64,000 nucleotides of DNA from Litchfieldella xinjiangensis (GTDB lineage: Bacteria > Pseudomonadota > Gammaproteobacteria > Pseudomonadales > Halomonadaceae): NCBI RefSeq assembly GCF_000759345.1, contig NZ_JPZL01000001.1, positions 1-64,000 of the forward strand, given 5' to 3'. A model generated the notes under the pieces. It saw only the letters and a program-made list of their open reading frames with translations. It made no database searches and was not told where the DNA came from. The position numbers and the translations under genes were made by a program. Below are positions 47,357 to 54,823 of the stretch, piece after piece; position 1 is the first letter of the stretch, and each line of letters opens with the position of its first letter.

Positions 47357-47470
47357 TTATTGTTTCGCTTTGATTGGCATGCATGGCGGATAAGGCGGAT
47401 CGGCGGATGAAATTTATTTTAAGTATACGTTATGACTCAATATTAAAGCGTATGCTGAAAGATACTTTGT

Positions 47471-47534
47471 CCGCCATTCCGCCATTCCGCCATTCCGCCA
47501 TTCCGCCATTCCGCCATTCCGCCATTCCGCCATT
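47471..47534. repeat. Iteron array, eight perfect 8-bp units
   Basis: CCGCCATT repeated eight times without interruption, then a partial CCGC. Just upstream, 47383-47408 holds three units of the complementary sense (ATGGCGGAT, GGCGGAT, GGCGGAT). Confidence 0.95.
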
Positions 47535-47627
47535 CCGCATCTCATAGTTAATTCTCTCAACCATTGCCTGGGGCGGCTGAGATTGTATCTCGCTTAGGCT
47601 CGATAAAATCTCGTAGCCTGTCGCTTT

Positions 47628-47679
47628 TTAACTTGACTGGCTCTGTTTTCGCTTCGCTCAAACAGCCCTGTCAAGTTAA
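47628..47679. repeat. Large inverted repeat 1
   Basis: TTAACTTGAC (47628-47637) pairs with GTCAAGTTAA (47670-47679). An inner CTGTTT (47643-47648) pairs with AAACAG (47660-47665). Further imperfect pairing extends outward (GCCTgtCG with CGctaAGGC), giving a long hairpin. Confidence 0.8.
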
Positions 47680-47701
47680 ACCGCTAAGGCTAAACCCGCC
47701 C

Positions 47702-47759
47702 CCATACACCCATGCTACCCTGTTCGTTTTTTCTCACTTCGATTAACATGGGTGTATGG
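47702..47759. repeat. Large inverted repeat 2
   Basis: CCATACACCCATG (47702-47714) is perfectly complementary to CATGGGTGTATGG (47747-47759), with a 32-base pyrimidine-rich loop. Confidence 0.85.
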
Positions 47760-47906
47760 TGGGGATGTCTACTTCCACGCTAATTTTTTTTCCTGGGAGA
47801 CTATTACAGGACTAAGCTTGACTTTTATTTCTTATAGTGGTAAAAAAAAAGGTTTTAGATACGGTCTTCTCAGAATTTCCGTCTTTGGGGTCTATTACTT
47901 TACTCG

Positions 47907-50336
47907 GTGAATTGGATGCAGCAAGAACTCTTTAAAAAAGTAGAGTTTTATATAGAGCCTCAATATACGACTCACTCAGGTGGTAAAGGTGAGCAATTGC
48001 ATGATTGGTATGCATATTTAGAAGGTTATTCATCTGAATTTGTCAAGAATATTTTATCAAGCTATGCGCCTGACGCTAAAAAAGTATTAGATCCTTTCGC
48101 AGGTGTTGGAACAACTCCTATAACCTGTTCGCTATTAGGCATTGAAAGCTATTACTGTGAAGTAAATCCAGCGATGCGAAAGGTCATAAATGCAAAGTAT
48201 TTTGTTGCAAGTCTCAGAGCTAAGCAGAAAAAAACACTTGCATATGAGCTAGTGCAGCTGGCAGGTGATTTGGAAGAATATATCAGTTCTACTAGCATGG
48301 ATCTTCCTCTAAAAGAAAATTATCAGAAAGTTTTTGGAAAAAGCGTTTTTTTTCATGAGAAAACTTTTCTTGAAGTTCTTAAAGTGCGCACATTAGCTGA
48401 TCATATATATAAGAAGAACCCAGCTCTATCTCTGGCTCTTGAAATAGCCGTCTTAGCTAAGTTACTTCCATGTTCCCTTTTAAAGCGTGCAGGGGATGTC
48501 AGATTTAAGACAGAAAAAGAGCTTGCTAAAGGAATACCTGATTTTATTGGCGCTGTATCTAAGCAACTTCGCCTTATGGCTAAAGATTGCGTGGAATGTA
48601 ATGAAGCTAGCGCTTCAGCGCGGCTGCTCACAGGTAACTCTAAGCACATGCTTGAGCTTGACTCGGTTGATGCTGATGTAGTGGTAACTAGTCCGCCTTA
48701 CTTAAATGGAACTAACTACTTTAGAAATACTAAGCTTGAGCTATGGTTCATTAGGGAGTTAATAGACGATAAAGGTTTACGAAAATTTAGGGACGAGGTG
48801 GTCACCTCTGGAATAAATGATGTAACTGTAAATAAAGGAAAAAAAATACATCCTCTTATTAGCGAGCTGCACGGCGAGCTAATGGAGAAAGCCTATGATA
48901 AAAGAATAGCCAGCATGGTGTCTGGATACTTTGAAGAGATGGGAGTTGTACTTGAAGGGCTGCGGCATCAAGTTAAACAAAATGGCTTAATCTGCATTGA
49001 TATAGGCGACAGCCTTTATGCTGGCATATATGTGCCGACCCACCGTATTCTGGCAGGTATAGGAAAGGAACTTGGCCTCGAATTAGAGGATGAGGTCGTA
49101 CTGAGAAAAAGGACATCAAAAAATGGACATCCTCTAAAACAAGTCCTATTAGTATTTAGAAATACACTTAAGGTGAGTACTGTTGATTCTGTCGCCAGCG
49201 AAAAAAAGAGAGCTTTAAAAAAATGGGAAGTCTTCAAGGAAACTTTGCCTCATTTAAAACATCCATATTCGAAAAGAAACTGGGGCAGTGAGCTACATTC
49301 TGTGTGCTCTTATCAGGGCAAAATGAAGCCCTCATTAGCTTTTCACCTCATGGATACTTTCTCCAAGCCTGGGGATATCATTTTAGATCCTTTCAGTGGG
49401 TCGGGTACTATTCCCTTCGAGGCTGCACAGAATGGCCGTATTGCATTTGGCATGGATATAGGTTTATTAGCGACTTCTGTCTCCAATGCCAAGCTGATTG
49501 AGCATGACGAACAGAGAGCTTTTGACATAATTGAGAAGCTTGAAGCATATATAAATAACAACTCCCCTAGTCAGCGGTCTTTAACAGACGCAAGTGAAGT
49601 TAAGTTCAATAAAACAATACCAGAATACTTTCATGAACAGACTTTAAGGGAAGTTCTTTGTGCTAGGGACTTTTTCTCATTGTACCAGGAACCTGAAGAT
49701 GGGGACTGGGCGCTAGTTTTTTCGTGCATGCTTCATATTTTGCATGGCAATAGGCCTTATGCTCTAAGTAGAAATAGCCATCCTATTACTCCCTATGCTC
49801 CTACCGGAGAATACGAATACCGTAATTTGGTTGAACGCTTGTCCACCAAGGTCAATAGATCTCTATTAGCTCAAGCCAACCTTAAGCTAACAGATTCCAA
49901 ATGTCTCATGGCGGATATTTTAGAAGATTGGCCTTCAGAAATTCAGAACATCAACTCTATTATCACATCTCCACCTTTTTTCGAAAGCACTAAATTCTAT
50001 ATGACAAACTGGATGAGATATTGGTTCTGCGGGTGGGGGAAGCCAGACTTTACAGATAGGGTAAAATCCTTTGTGGAAGTAAAACAAAAGAAGGACTTTG
50101 ATATTTACGACTTTATATTCAAGCAAGCTAGCGAACGCTTGGCTGAAAACGGTGTCGCTGTTTTTCACTTAGGACAGAGTAGCAAGTGTAATATGGCAGA
50201 ATCACTAAAGCCGTATGCGAAAAGATATTTTAAAGTTACCGACATATTCAATGAGTCAGTTGAACATCATGAGAAGCATGGCATAAAGGATAAAGGCGGT
50301 GTAAAAGGACATCAATATATAATTCTAGAGAAATAA
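47907..50336 (+). CDS. Tandem-duplicated DNA methyltransferase of a restriction-modification system
   Basis: 809-aa amino-methyltransferase made of two homologous halves. Half one: motif I VLDPFAGVGTT (60-70), FFHEKTFLEVLKVR (148-161), motif IV TSPPY (261-265). Half two: motif I ILDPFSGSGT (492-501), YFHEQTLREVLCAR (574-587), motif IV TSPPF (687-691). Spacing between motifs is almost equal in both halves. SPPY/SPPF fits N4-cytosine or N6-adenine methylation. Two active sites in one chain suggest methylation of both strands of an asymmetric site. It is convergent with the controller and HNH genes. GTG 47907 or ATG 47916 may be the start. Confidence 0.88.
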   Translation: MNWMQQELFKKVEFYIEPQYTTHSGGKGEQLHDWYAYLEGYSSEFVKNILSSYAPDAKKVLDPFAGVGTTPITCSLLGIESYYCEVNPAMRKVINAKYFVASLRAKQKKTLAYELVQLAGDLEEYISSTSMDLPLKENYQKVFGKSVFFHEKTFLEVLKVRTLADHIYKKNPALSLALEIAVLAKLLPCSLLKRAGDVRFKTEKELAKGIPDFIGAVSKQLRLMAKDCVECNEASASARLLTGNSKHMLELDSVDADVVVTSPPYLNGTNYFRNTKLELWFIRELIDDKGLRKFRDEVVTSGINDVTVNKGKKIHPLISELHGELMEKAYDKRIASMVSGYFEEMGVVLEGLRHQVKQNGLICIDIGDSLYAGIYVPTHRILAGIGKELGLELEDEVVLRKRTSKNGHPLKQVLLVFRNTLKVSTVDSVASEKKRALKKWEVFKETLPHLKHPYSKRNWGSELHSVCSYQGKMKPSLAFHLMDTFSKPGDIILDPFSGSGTIPFEAAQNGRIAFGMDIGLLATSVSNAKLIEHDEQRAFDIIEKLEAYINNNSPSQRSLTDASEVKFNKTIPEYFHEQTLREVLCARDFFSLYQEPEDGDWALVFSCMLHILHGNRPYALSRNSHPITPYAPTGEYEYRNLVERLSTKVNRSLLAQANLKLTDSKCLMADILEDWPSEIQNINSIITSPPFFESTKFYMTNWMRYWFCGWGKPDFTDRVKSFVEVKQKKDFDIYDFIFKQASERLAENGVAVFHLGQSSKCNMAESLKPYAKRYFKVTDIFNESVEHHEKHGIKDKGGVKGHQYIILEK

Positions 50337-50345
50337 GGCTAATAG

Positions 50346-50377
50346 AAACATGGCGGTTGCCATAAACCGCCATGTTT
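50346..50377. terminator. Bidirectional terminator between methyltransferase and nuclease genes
   Basis: AAACATGGCGGTT-gccata-AACCGCCATGTTT: a 13-bp perfect stem in the 53-bp gap between convergent stop codons, with A/T runs on both sides. Confidence 0.8.
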
Positions 50378-50389
50378 ACAATACATTCT

Positions 50390-51781
50390 CTATCTTCTGT
50401 TTACGTACCCCAATAGGTTCACTCTGCTTTCAGGCAAGCTTTTGTTCAAAGTTTTCTGGAGAGATTTTATAAGTAAGTCTGCTGTTCTCTTACCATCTCT
50501 TACTTTTTGAAGCTCTGGCTTCTGGCAGAAGACACCGAAAAACCAATCCATGCTATTTAGCAATTTATAAATTGCTTCCTGATTTGGCCCTGGATTTTTT
50601 AGCACATCTAAGGGGATATTAGTTATCACATGCAGCTCATGTAGCTGTTTTTCCGTATAAAACTCAACCGGGCTTCTATCCCTTTTGCGAGAGTTACAAG
50701 AACCACATAAACATGTTGCAGTCTCATCAAGCGGCCATAAAAGAGCAAGCGGACGAGTATGGTCTAAATGCATATCTCTTTGATCGGGTATAGGAACTTT
50801 ACAGTTGAAGCATTTTCGGTCAAACTTTAACCATATATCTGTGGCTAGTTCTCTACCGGGGTATTTATGCCTATAACGCAGCTGTGGGCTCTCCTCATAG
50901 AGTTCAGTAAGTAGAAGCTCTAAATTACGTCTTCTCGTCCCGTCCTCTTTCATTTGGTCAGGTGTTCTTTGGCAATTATGCGGAGCATTTACTTCAAATT
51001 TCTTGCAAAACCTACATTCGAGTTGATAGCCATAGTCCAGTTGAATGACTTCACCCGTATCTAAGTTTTTTAATTTCCCAAAACCACCATGTGAGCAGGG
51101 CCGTCTATGATCAGCAACACAGTGATTAGTAAAGCTCAAGATGTGCCTTTCGTTGCTAATATTTATAGGTAGGAAGCGTGCACATCTATTACAGGACTTC
51201 AAAAAAATATCTAGCTGCGTTTCGTTATCAACTTCGTAATCGATAACGACTTCGCCATCAACAGCGAAGAAGTTTGTTTCGGGACAAAAATCATGCATAT
51301 TTTTTAATAGAACAGGACTTTCAGTGCTTGCCCATTCAAGATGCTTATGTGAAACAATTCCGCAGCCTACCTCATAAATAGCTATGTAAGAGTCCTCATT
51401 AGCAATAAACTTTATATGGATAGGTGGTACCGGCGCTCCATCTGCCACTTTAAACGAACCAAATTTTGACCAATTTCCATTCTCAGGGGCGGTTAAGGTA
51501 CCCTTTTTAAATCCAGGAGCTGAAATTACCACTTCTGTACTCTGGTCGGCTTGGAACCAGCCTCCAAAGCCTAAAAAGTCTCCCGGCATATGGCCTGGCA
51601 TATATAATGTAATTTCAAAAACCTCTCCTTTTTTTAACCTAAGTGCTGGAACCTGATCTACTTTAAACTCGCCTCCTGTTGAGTCGGGGTGGCTATTAAA
51701 GCCACTCCTTCTAGTGGTAGATCTTCTCCTTCCTGCATACTGCGTTTTACCTGGTAACTTGCCTAGATTTAAAGCATCCAT
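50390..51781 (-). CDS. HNH endonuclease, probable restriction enzyme
   Basis: 463-aa protein. The C-terminal half has a zinc-bound HNH nuclease: CFNC (324-327), HLDHTRPL (338-345) and CLCGSCNSRKRD (357-368). Additional cysteine/histidine clusters lie ahead of it (CNRC 197-200, CSHGG 229-233, CRFC 256-259), probably structural zinc sites. Residues 40-150 look like a beta-rich domain (FEITLYMPGHMPGDFLGFGGWF) that may recognise DNA. It starts 4 bp after the controller gene and is convergent with the methyltransferase: the standard C-R / M layout. I do not recognise a named enzyme. Confidence 0.82.
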   Translation of the reverse strand: MDALNLGKLPGKTQYAGRRRSTTRRSGFNSHPDSTGGEFKVDQVPALRLKKGEVFEITLYMPGHMPGDFLGFGGWFQADQSTEVVISAPGFKKGTLTAPENGNWSKFGSFKVADGAPVPPIHIKFIANEDSYIAIYEVGCGIVSHKHLEWASTESPVLLKNMHDFCPETNFFAVDGEVVIDYEVDNETQLDIFLKSCNRCARFLPINISNERHILSFTNHCVADHRRPCSHGGFGKLKNLDTGEVIQLDYGYQLECRFCKKFEVNAPHNCQRTPDQMKEDGTRRRNLELLLTELYEESPQLRYRHKYPGRELATDIWLKFDRKCFNCKVPIPDQRDMHLDHTRPLALLWPLDETATCLCGSCNSRKRDRSPVEFYTEKQLHELHVITNIPLDVLKNPGPNQEAIYKLLNSMDWFFGVFCQKPELQKVRDGKRTADLLIKSLQKTLNKSLPESRVNLLGYVNRR

Positions 51782-51785
51782 AAGG

Positions 51786-52001
51786 CTACCTTATACTATT
51801 AAAAATATTCATAATTGGAACATTAAGCGCATCAGATATACTTTTTATTGCTTTTAATGAAATATTTCTTTTACCTCTTTCTACGCTACTTATATATGTG
51901 CGGTCCAAGTTCGAAAGCTCGGCTAACTGCTCTTGAGTAAGCCCTCTTTCTGTTCTTAACTTTCTTATTTCTTCGCCAAATTTAACTAGTATGTTCTCCA
52001 T
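51786..52001 (-). CDS. Restriction-modification controller (C) protein, XRE type
   Basis: 71-aa HTH protein: FGEEIRKLRTERGLTQEQLAELSNLDRTYISSVERGKRNISLKAIKSISDALNVPIMNIF. The DRTYIS-x-ERGKRN recognition helix is the hallmark of C proteins of type II restriction-modification systems. Such proteins bind C-boxes to delay, then boost, nuclease expression. A perfect double C-box lies 43-68 bp upstream. The nuclease gene follows after 4 bp, with its ribosome binding site inside this gene. Confidence 0.9.
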   Translation of the reverse strand: MENILVKFGEEIRKLRTERGLTQEQLAELSNLDRTYISSVERGKRNISLKAIKSISDALNVPIMNIFNSIR

Positions 52002-52043
52002 AGATAATTCCTGATATTGGTCTCAGCGTTATCACATGATGAT

Positions 52044-52069
52044 GACTTAAAGTCTACGGACTATGAGTC
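52044..52069 (-). promoter_or_regulatory. Double C-box operator for the controller gene
   Basis: Two 11-bp palindromes, GACTTAAAGTC (52044-52054) and GACTATGAGTC (52059-52069), separated by TACG. Each fits GACT-N3-AGTC, the C-protein operator layout known from PvuII, AhdI and Esp1396I-type systems. On the minus strand the proximal box overlaps a -35-like AGACTT with a -10-like GATAAC 16 bases on. Confidence 0.85.
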
Positions 52070-52089
52070 ACATAGGTGCGTGACACCTC

Positions 52090-52915
52090 ATTTATGCAAA
52101 AGGGAGGGGAGGGCGGAGTAATCTCAAATAAGAATATTTATCTGTAAGAGTCTGGATGCAGATTAAGCCGCAAGAGCTAACGTCTCCTTGCAGCTTGTTA
52201 ACTCATTGAACAATTGACCCAAACAACGAGATTAATATCAAACTGCACAAGGCAGCTATCACCCACACCGTGCCTCTGTAAGGAGATCCAGCAGGCATGC
52301 GCCTCGGTCAGTCATAGAGAAATAGCTTGTCGCGATTGCCTGCGTTTGAGGGCCAAAGACCTGCTGGTAATTATGGAAAGGAGTCCTCTATCCAGACCAG
52401 GCCATTCACGCTTAGTATTGCAACGCCTCATGAGACGACGAGGTCTTCCCAGCCTGTTGGCTTTGGAAGGAGGAATCTGATCATCAGCCGCTCCATAAGC
52501 CCTTCTAAGCTTATGAGTAGTTCGACTTAAAATTTGCGTCTGATGCACCATGTAGACCACAAGCGCAAACATCTTTATGCTGGTCTATCGCGCTACAGGC
52601 TGGGCCTATCTAGAGGTAGACCGCACAGGACGGCGCTGTCTTTCTGCAAACGCTGGTGAGCGGGCTCACAACCAGCATGGCATTAACATCGACTGATTTT
52701 GCCTTACCGGCCGCAGACAAGCGTTATGGCGGAGCATCCCAATGGCCGCCTGACGGACATACTGATACGCATCGGTTCGGCTCGTGGGATGATCTGATTC
52801 AAACGCTACAACTGTCTTGAACCACCATCAATTAGAAGTTTTTGAGTAATAGGACGAGGTCGATGCAATGCAGCAGCAATAGAAGAATCGGTCCAAATCT
52901 TTTTAAAAAAGTTAT
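52090..52915. other. Region without a convincing gene; possible decayed mobile DNA
   Basis: About 0.83 kb (over 0.9 kb from the controller gene start) between the C-box and the second recombinase. Its base composition is more balanced than the rest of the element. Short open frames exist on both strands (up to about 88 codons) without ribosome binding sites. One minus-strand frame reads DDQIPPSKANRLGRPRRLMRR, faintly like the N-terminus of IS5-type transposases. A plus-strand 47-codon frame ends at 52820. I call no gene; insertion-sequence remnants are possible. Confidence 0.4.
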
Positions 52916-54043
52916 TTAATTATCTGGATTCAGGCTGGTGCTATATTCAATACTGTATTCTTGTTCGCTCTCTGCATCTAATGTTTTTTGTTTTTGTTGA
53001 TAGGCACGCTGCTTAATTGCTTGGCCTACATCGAAAACCTCTCCTTCTTTTTTAAAGTACTTTCTAGCCACGTCATCATTTACTAGCTTTGTAGTTTCGA
53101 CATCAACTTTAGGAACGGTGACGCCTCGCTTCCCTGACCGGTAGTGACCGTAACTGCTTATGCTAGATGTGTTTTTATGTCCCATTATTGCTGCGGCAAT
53201 TATTCTACCGTTTTTGGTATCGTATAATTGCCTCTTTAAATTGGAACCAAAAGTGTAGCGCAGAGAGTACAGGCAAAACTGTTTCTTTTCATTTTTCAGT
53301 ATCTTACGTGACGCTCTATGTATGCGCATCTGGGCTGCCTTGATACGCTTCTCGTCTAATTCCCTGGCTTTGTTTATAGAATTTATAAGGGATGGCCTGT
53401 ATGGTATGGATAGGATGCGGTCTATGCCCCTTGATAAGCGAGGGTGTTTTTTCCCCAATAAAGTTTTTTTGCTACCGTGTATTTTTACTTTAATTATTTC
53501 TAAATCGTAATATATAATCTCTATGCGTGGTGCTTCTGAGGGCCTTATTCCAAAAAATCGGCCCAGCATTATAAGGACAATAGAGTCAATATCGTTCTTT
53601 TTTTTTCGATTAAGAAGCATTTCTTGGATGAGTTGATCAGATACGTTATTGAGCCTTCTTGATTTTTTGGTATTGTGCGATCTGTTTGGAACAGAGATAG
53701 GATTCTCTAAGGACCTTATTTGCTGAGCATGGCTGCTCAGGCCAGAAGCTTTGTAAAGAACTTCTAGAGCGCGTCTAGATTTACGCCAGCTATCTGAAGT
53801 TTTACTATTAGCTAAAGAAGCTAATGCTATTTTTATTAGCTTAAAATCTTGTGTCAATAATTCTTTCATTTCTTTTTTTGTTGTTATGGTAGACATCTCC
53901 TCAATAAGAATTTTATCCAGGAAAGAAAGAGACTCCTCTAAATATTTGTAATATGTGAGATCTTCAAACATATCACTTCTATGGTCTTTCCTGTATCTTC
54001 CGTAGCTTTTAAAAAGCTTTTCTATGGTTGTTAGTTTAGGCAT
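52916..54043 (-). CDS. Second tyrosine recombinase-like protein, atypical active site
   Basis: 375-aa protein of the phage-integrase fold. FFGIRPSEAP carries the first arginine (R167); CLYSLRYTFGSNLK carries the second (R262); IMGHKNTSSISSYGHY carries H289 and tyrosines 298 and 301. The histidine three residues before the second arginine is replaced by Y259, and the partner after it is Y263. It may be a divergent but active recombinase or a DNA-binding relic. It is divergent from the gene at 54138, with an AT-rich shared promoter region. Confidence 0.75.
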   Translation of the reverse strand: MPKLTTIEKLFKSYGRYRKDHRSDMFEDLTYYKYLEESLSFLDKILIEEMSTITTKKEMKELLTQDFKLIKIALASLANSKTSDSWRKSRRALEVLYKASGLSSHAQQIRSLENPISVPNRSHNTKKSRRLNNVSDQLIQEMLLNRKKKNDIDSIVLIMLGRFFGIRPSEAPRIEIIYYDLEIIKVKIHGSKKTLLGKKHPRLSRGIDRILSIPYRPSLINSINKARELDEKRIKAAQMRIHRASRKILKNEKKQFCLYSLRYTFGSNLKRQLYDTKNGRIIAAAIMGHKNTSSISSYGHYRSGKRGVTVPKVDVETTKLVNDDVARKYFKKEGEVFDVGQAIKQRAYQQKQKTLDAESEQEYSIEYSTSLNPDN

Positions 54044-54137
54044 TTTAAAACAAACCCTTTTTTATTATTATAGTACGCGCTACATAGCAGTGGCAATAGT
54101 TATATAATTAAATTATAATAAAATAAAAGGTTGATTT

Positions 54138-54491
54138 ATGGGTGAGTCCGAAATTACTAAAAGCGATGTTTTTTTATTAAATACTATGAAGCTGCGCCAG
54201 CTTGAGGAGGCATGCAAGGAGCTTACGCAAGAAGGTGTACACTATGAGGTTGATTTAGACGTTTGTTTGGGTTTAAAGCGGGCAGGTGCCAAGGGAGACA
54301 CTCTTTCTTCCAAAGCACTGGCGCTAGCGATAAAAAACGCTGCTCTACAGGTGCGCAGGAGTATAGAGAATCACCCTAAGCAGGCACAGCTAATGAGTGA
54401 TATTTACTTCAAACGTAAAAGAAACAAGTATATGAAAAAAAGTATTTTTGAAGCTCTCAAGCCTTTTGCTCTGAAGGAATTTGAAAGTTGA
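54138..54491 (+). CDS. Small element protein of unknown function
   Basis: 117-aa protein starting MGESEITKSDVFLLNTMKLRQLEEACKELTQEGVHYEVDLDVCLGLKRAGA and ending in a basic helix (FKRKRNKYMKKSIFEAL). Largely helical. AAAGGTTG precedes the ATG. It is the last gene before the right att repeat and is divergent from the second recombinase, so it may be a partner such as a recombination directionality or regulatory factor. That is a positional guess. Confidence 0.55.
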   Translation: MGESEITKSDVFLLNTMKLRQLEEACKELTQEGVHYEVDLDVCLGLKRAGAKGDTLSSKALALAIKNAALQVRRSIENHPKQAQLMSDIYFKRKRNKYMKKSIFEALKPFALKEFES

Positions 54492-54693
54492 GGAGCTGGA
54501 CGCGAGAGCGCTTGAGTAGGGGCTTAGCTCAGGCCGACCGTCTTAGTATGGTGTCAGGTTCTTAGTCATTTCGAGAAAGCCACTGCCGCCTAGCTCTACA
54601 GACTAAGCTACTCAAAACCCAGCAGCAGGAGTGTTTTGCGTGATCTCATCACGTCTTACCATGAGGCAACCATGCTTGCTTATGTGTTGTGAT

Positions 54694-54711
54694 GTCACCT
54701 ATGTGTCACCT
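54694..54711. repeat. Right copy of the 18-bp end repeat
   Basis: GTCACCTATGTGTCACCT, identical to 42379-42396. It lies about 60 bp inside the right att repeat and may be an arm-type recombinase site. Confidence 0.55.
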
Positions 54712-54725
54712 AAAGAAAGTAGAAC

Positions 54726-54766
54726 AAAAAAACGCCACCCGGCATGATCCGTAAGTGGCGGTTTTT
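54726..54766 (-). terminator. Terminator of the intact tRNA-Pro
   Basis: Minus-strand hairpin (GTGGCGGTT/AACGCCAC) ending in a U-run. It is a near copy of the terminator at 42150-42191, and by the integration logic this copy came with the element. Confidence 0.7.
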
Positions 54767-54771
54767 CTTGA

Positions 54772-54823
54772 TGTTCGTGGTCGGAGCGACAGGATTCGAA
54801 CCTGCGACCTCTGCAACCCCATT
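54772..54823. repeat. attR: 52-bp direct repeat within tRNA-Pro
   Basis: Perfect copy of 42196-42247. It covers the 3' 46 nt of the intact tRNA-Pro up to the anticodon loop, plus 6 bases downstream of CCA. The last shared base marks the crossover limit within the anticodon arm. Confidence 0.9.

Larger units (their letters stand above)
47357..47906. other. Structured non-coding region, candidate replication origin
   Basis: A 550-bp region without a credible gene between DUF3987 and the methyltransferase. In order it holds three GGCGGAT units in one orientation (47383-47408), an AT-rich stretch, eight tandem CCGCCATT units in the opposite orientation (47471-47534), and two large inverted repeats (47628-47679 and 47702-47759). 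The last part should contain the methyltransferase promoter. Iterons beside a replication-type gene suggest an origin; this is inference. Confidence 0.55.
42196..54823. mobile_element. Integrated element at tRNA-Pro(GGG), about 12.6 kb
   Basis: Bounded by a 52-bp perfect direct repeat derived from tRNA-Pro and markedly AT-rich relative to both flanks. It contains a tyrosine integrase next to the left end, two unknown cargo genes, an AlpA-like regulator with a DUF3987 replication-type protein, an iteron region, a C-protein-controlled restriction-modification system, and a second atypical recombinase with a small gene near the right end. No capsid, terminase, relaxase or conjugation genes are seen. 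It is therefore a satellite-like or integrative mobilisable element whose transfer would need a helper; that last point is inference. Confidence 0.88.

Noticed and set aside
47471-47534. Tandem repeat considered as a CRISPR array
   Set aside because: Units are 8 bp with no spacers between them, and no cas genes are present. It is an iteron-like array.
52214-52572. Overlapping open frames of 67-88 codons on both strands in the element
   Set aside because: No ribosome binding sites, no clear homology, and frames coexist on both strands, as expected for non-coding or decayed DNA.
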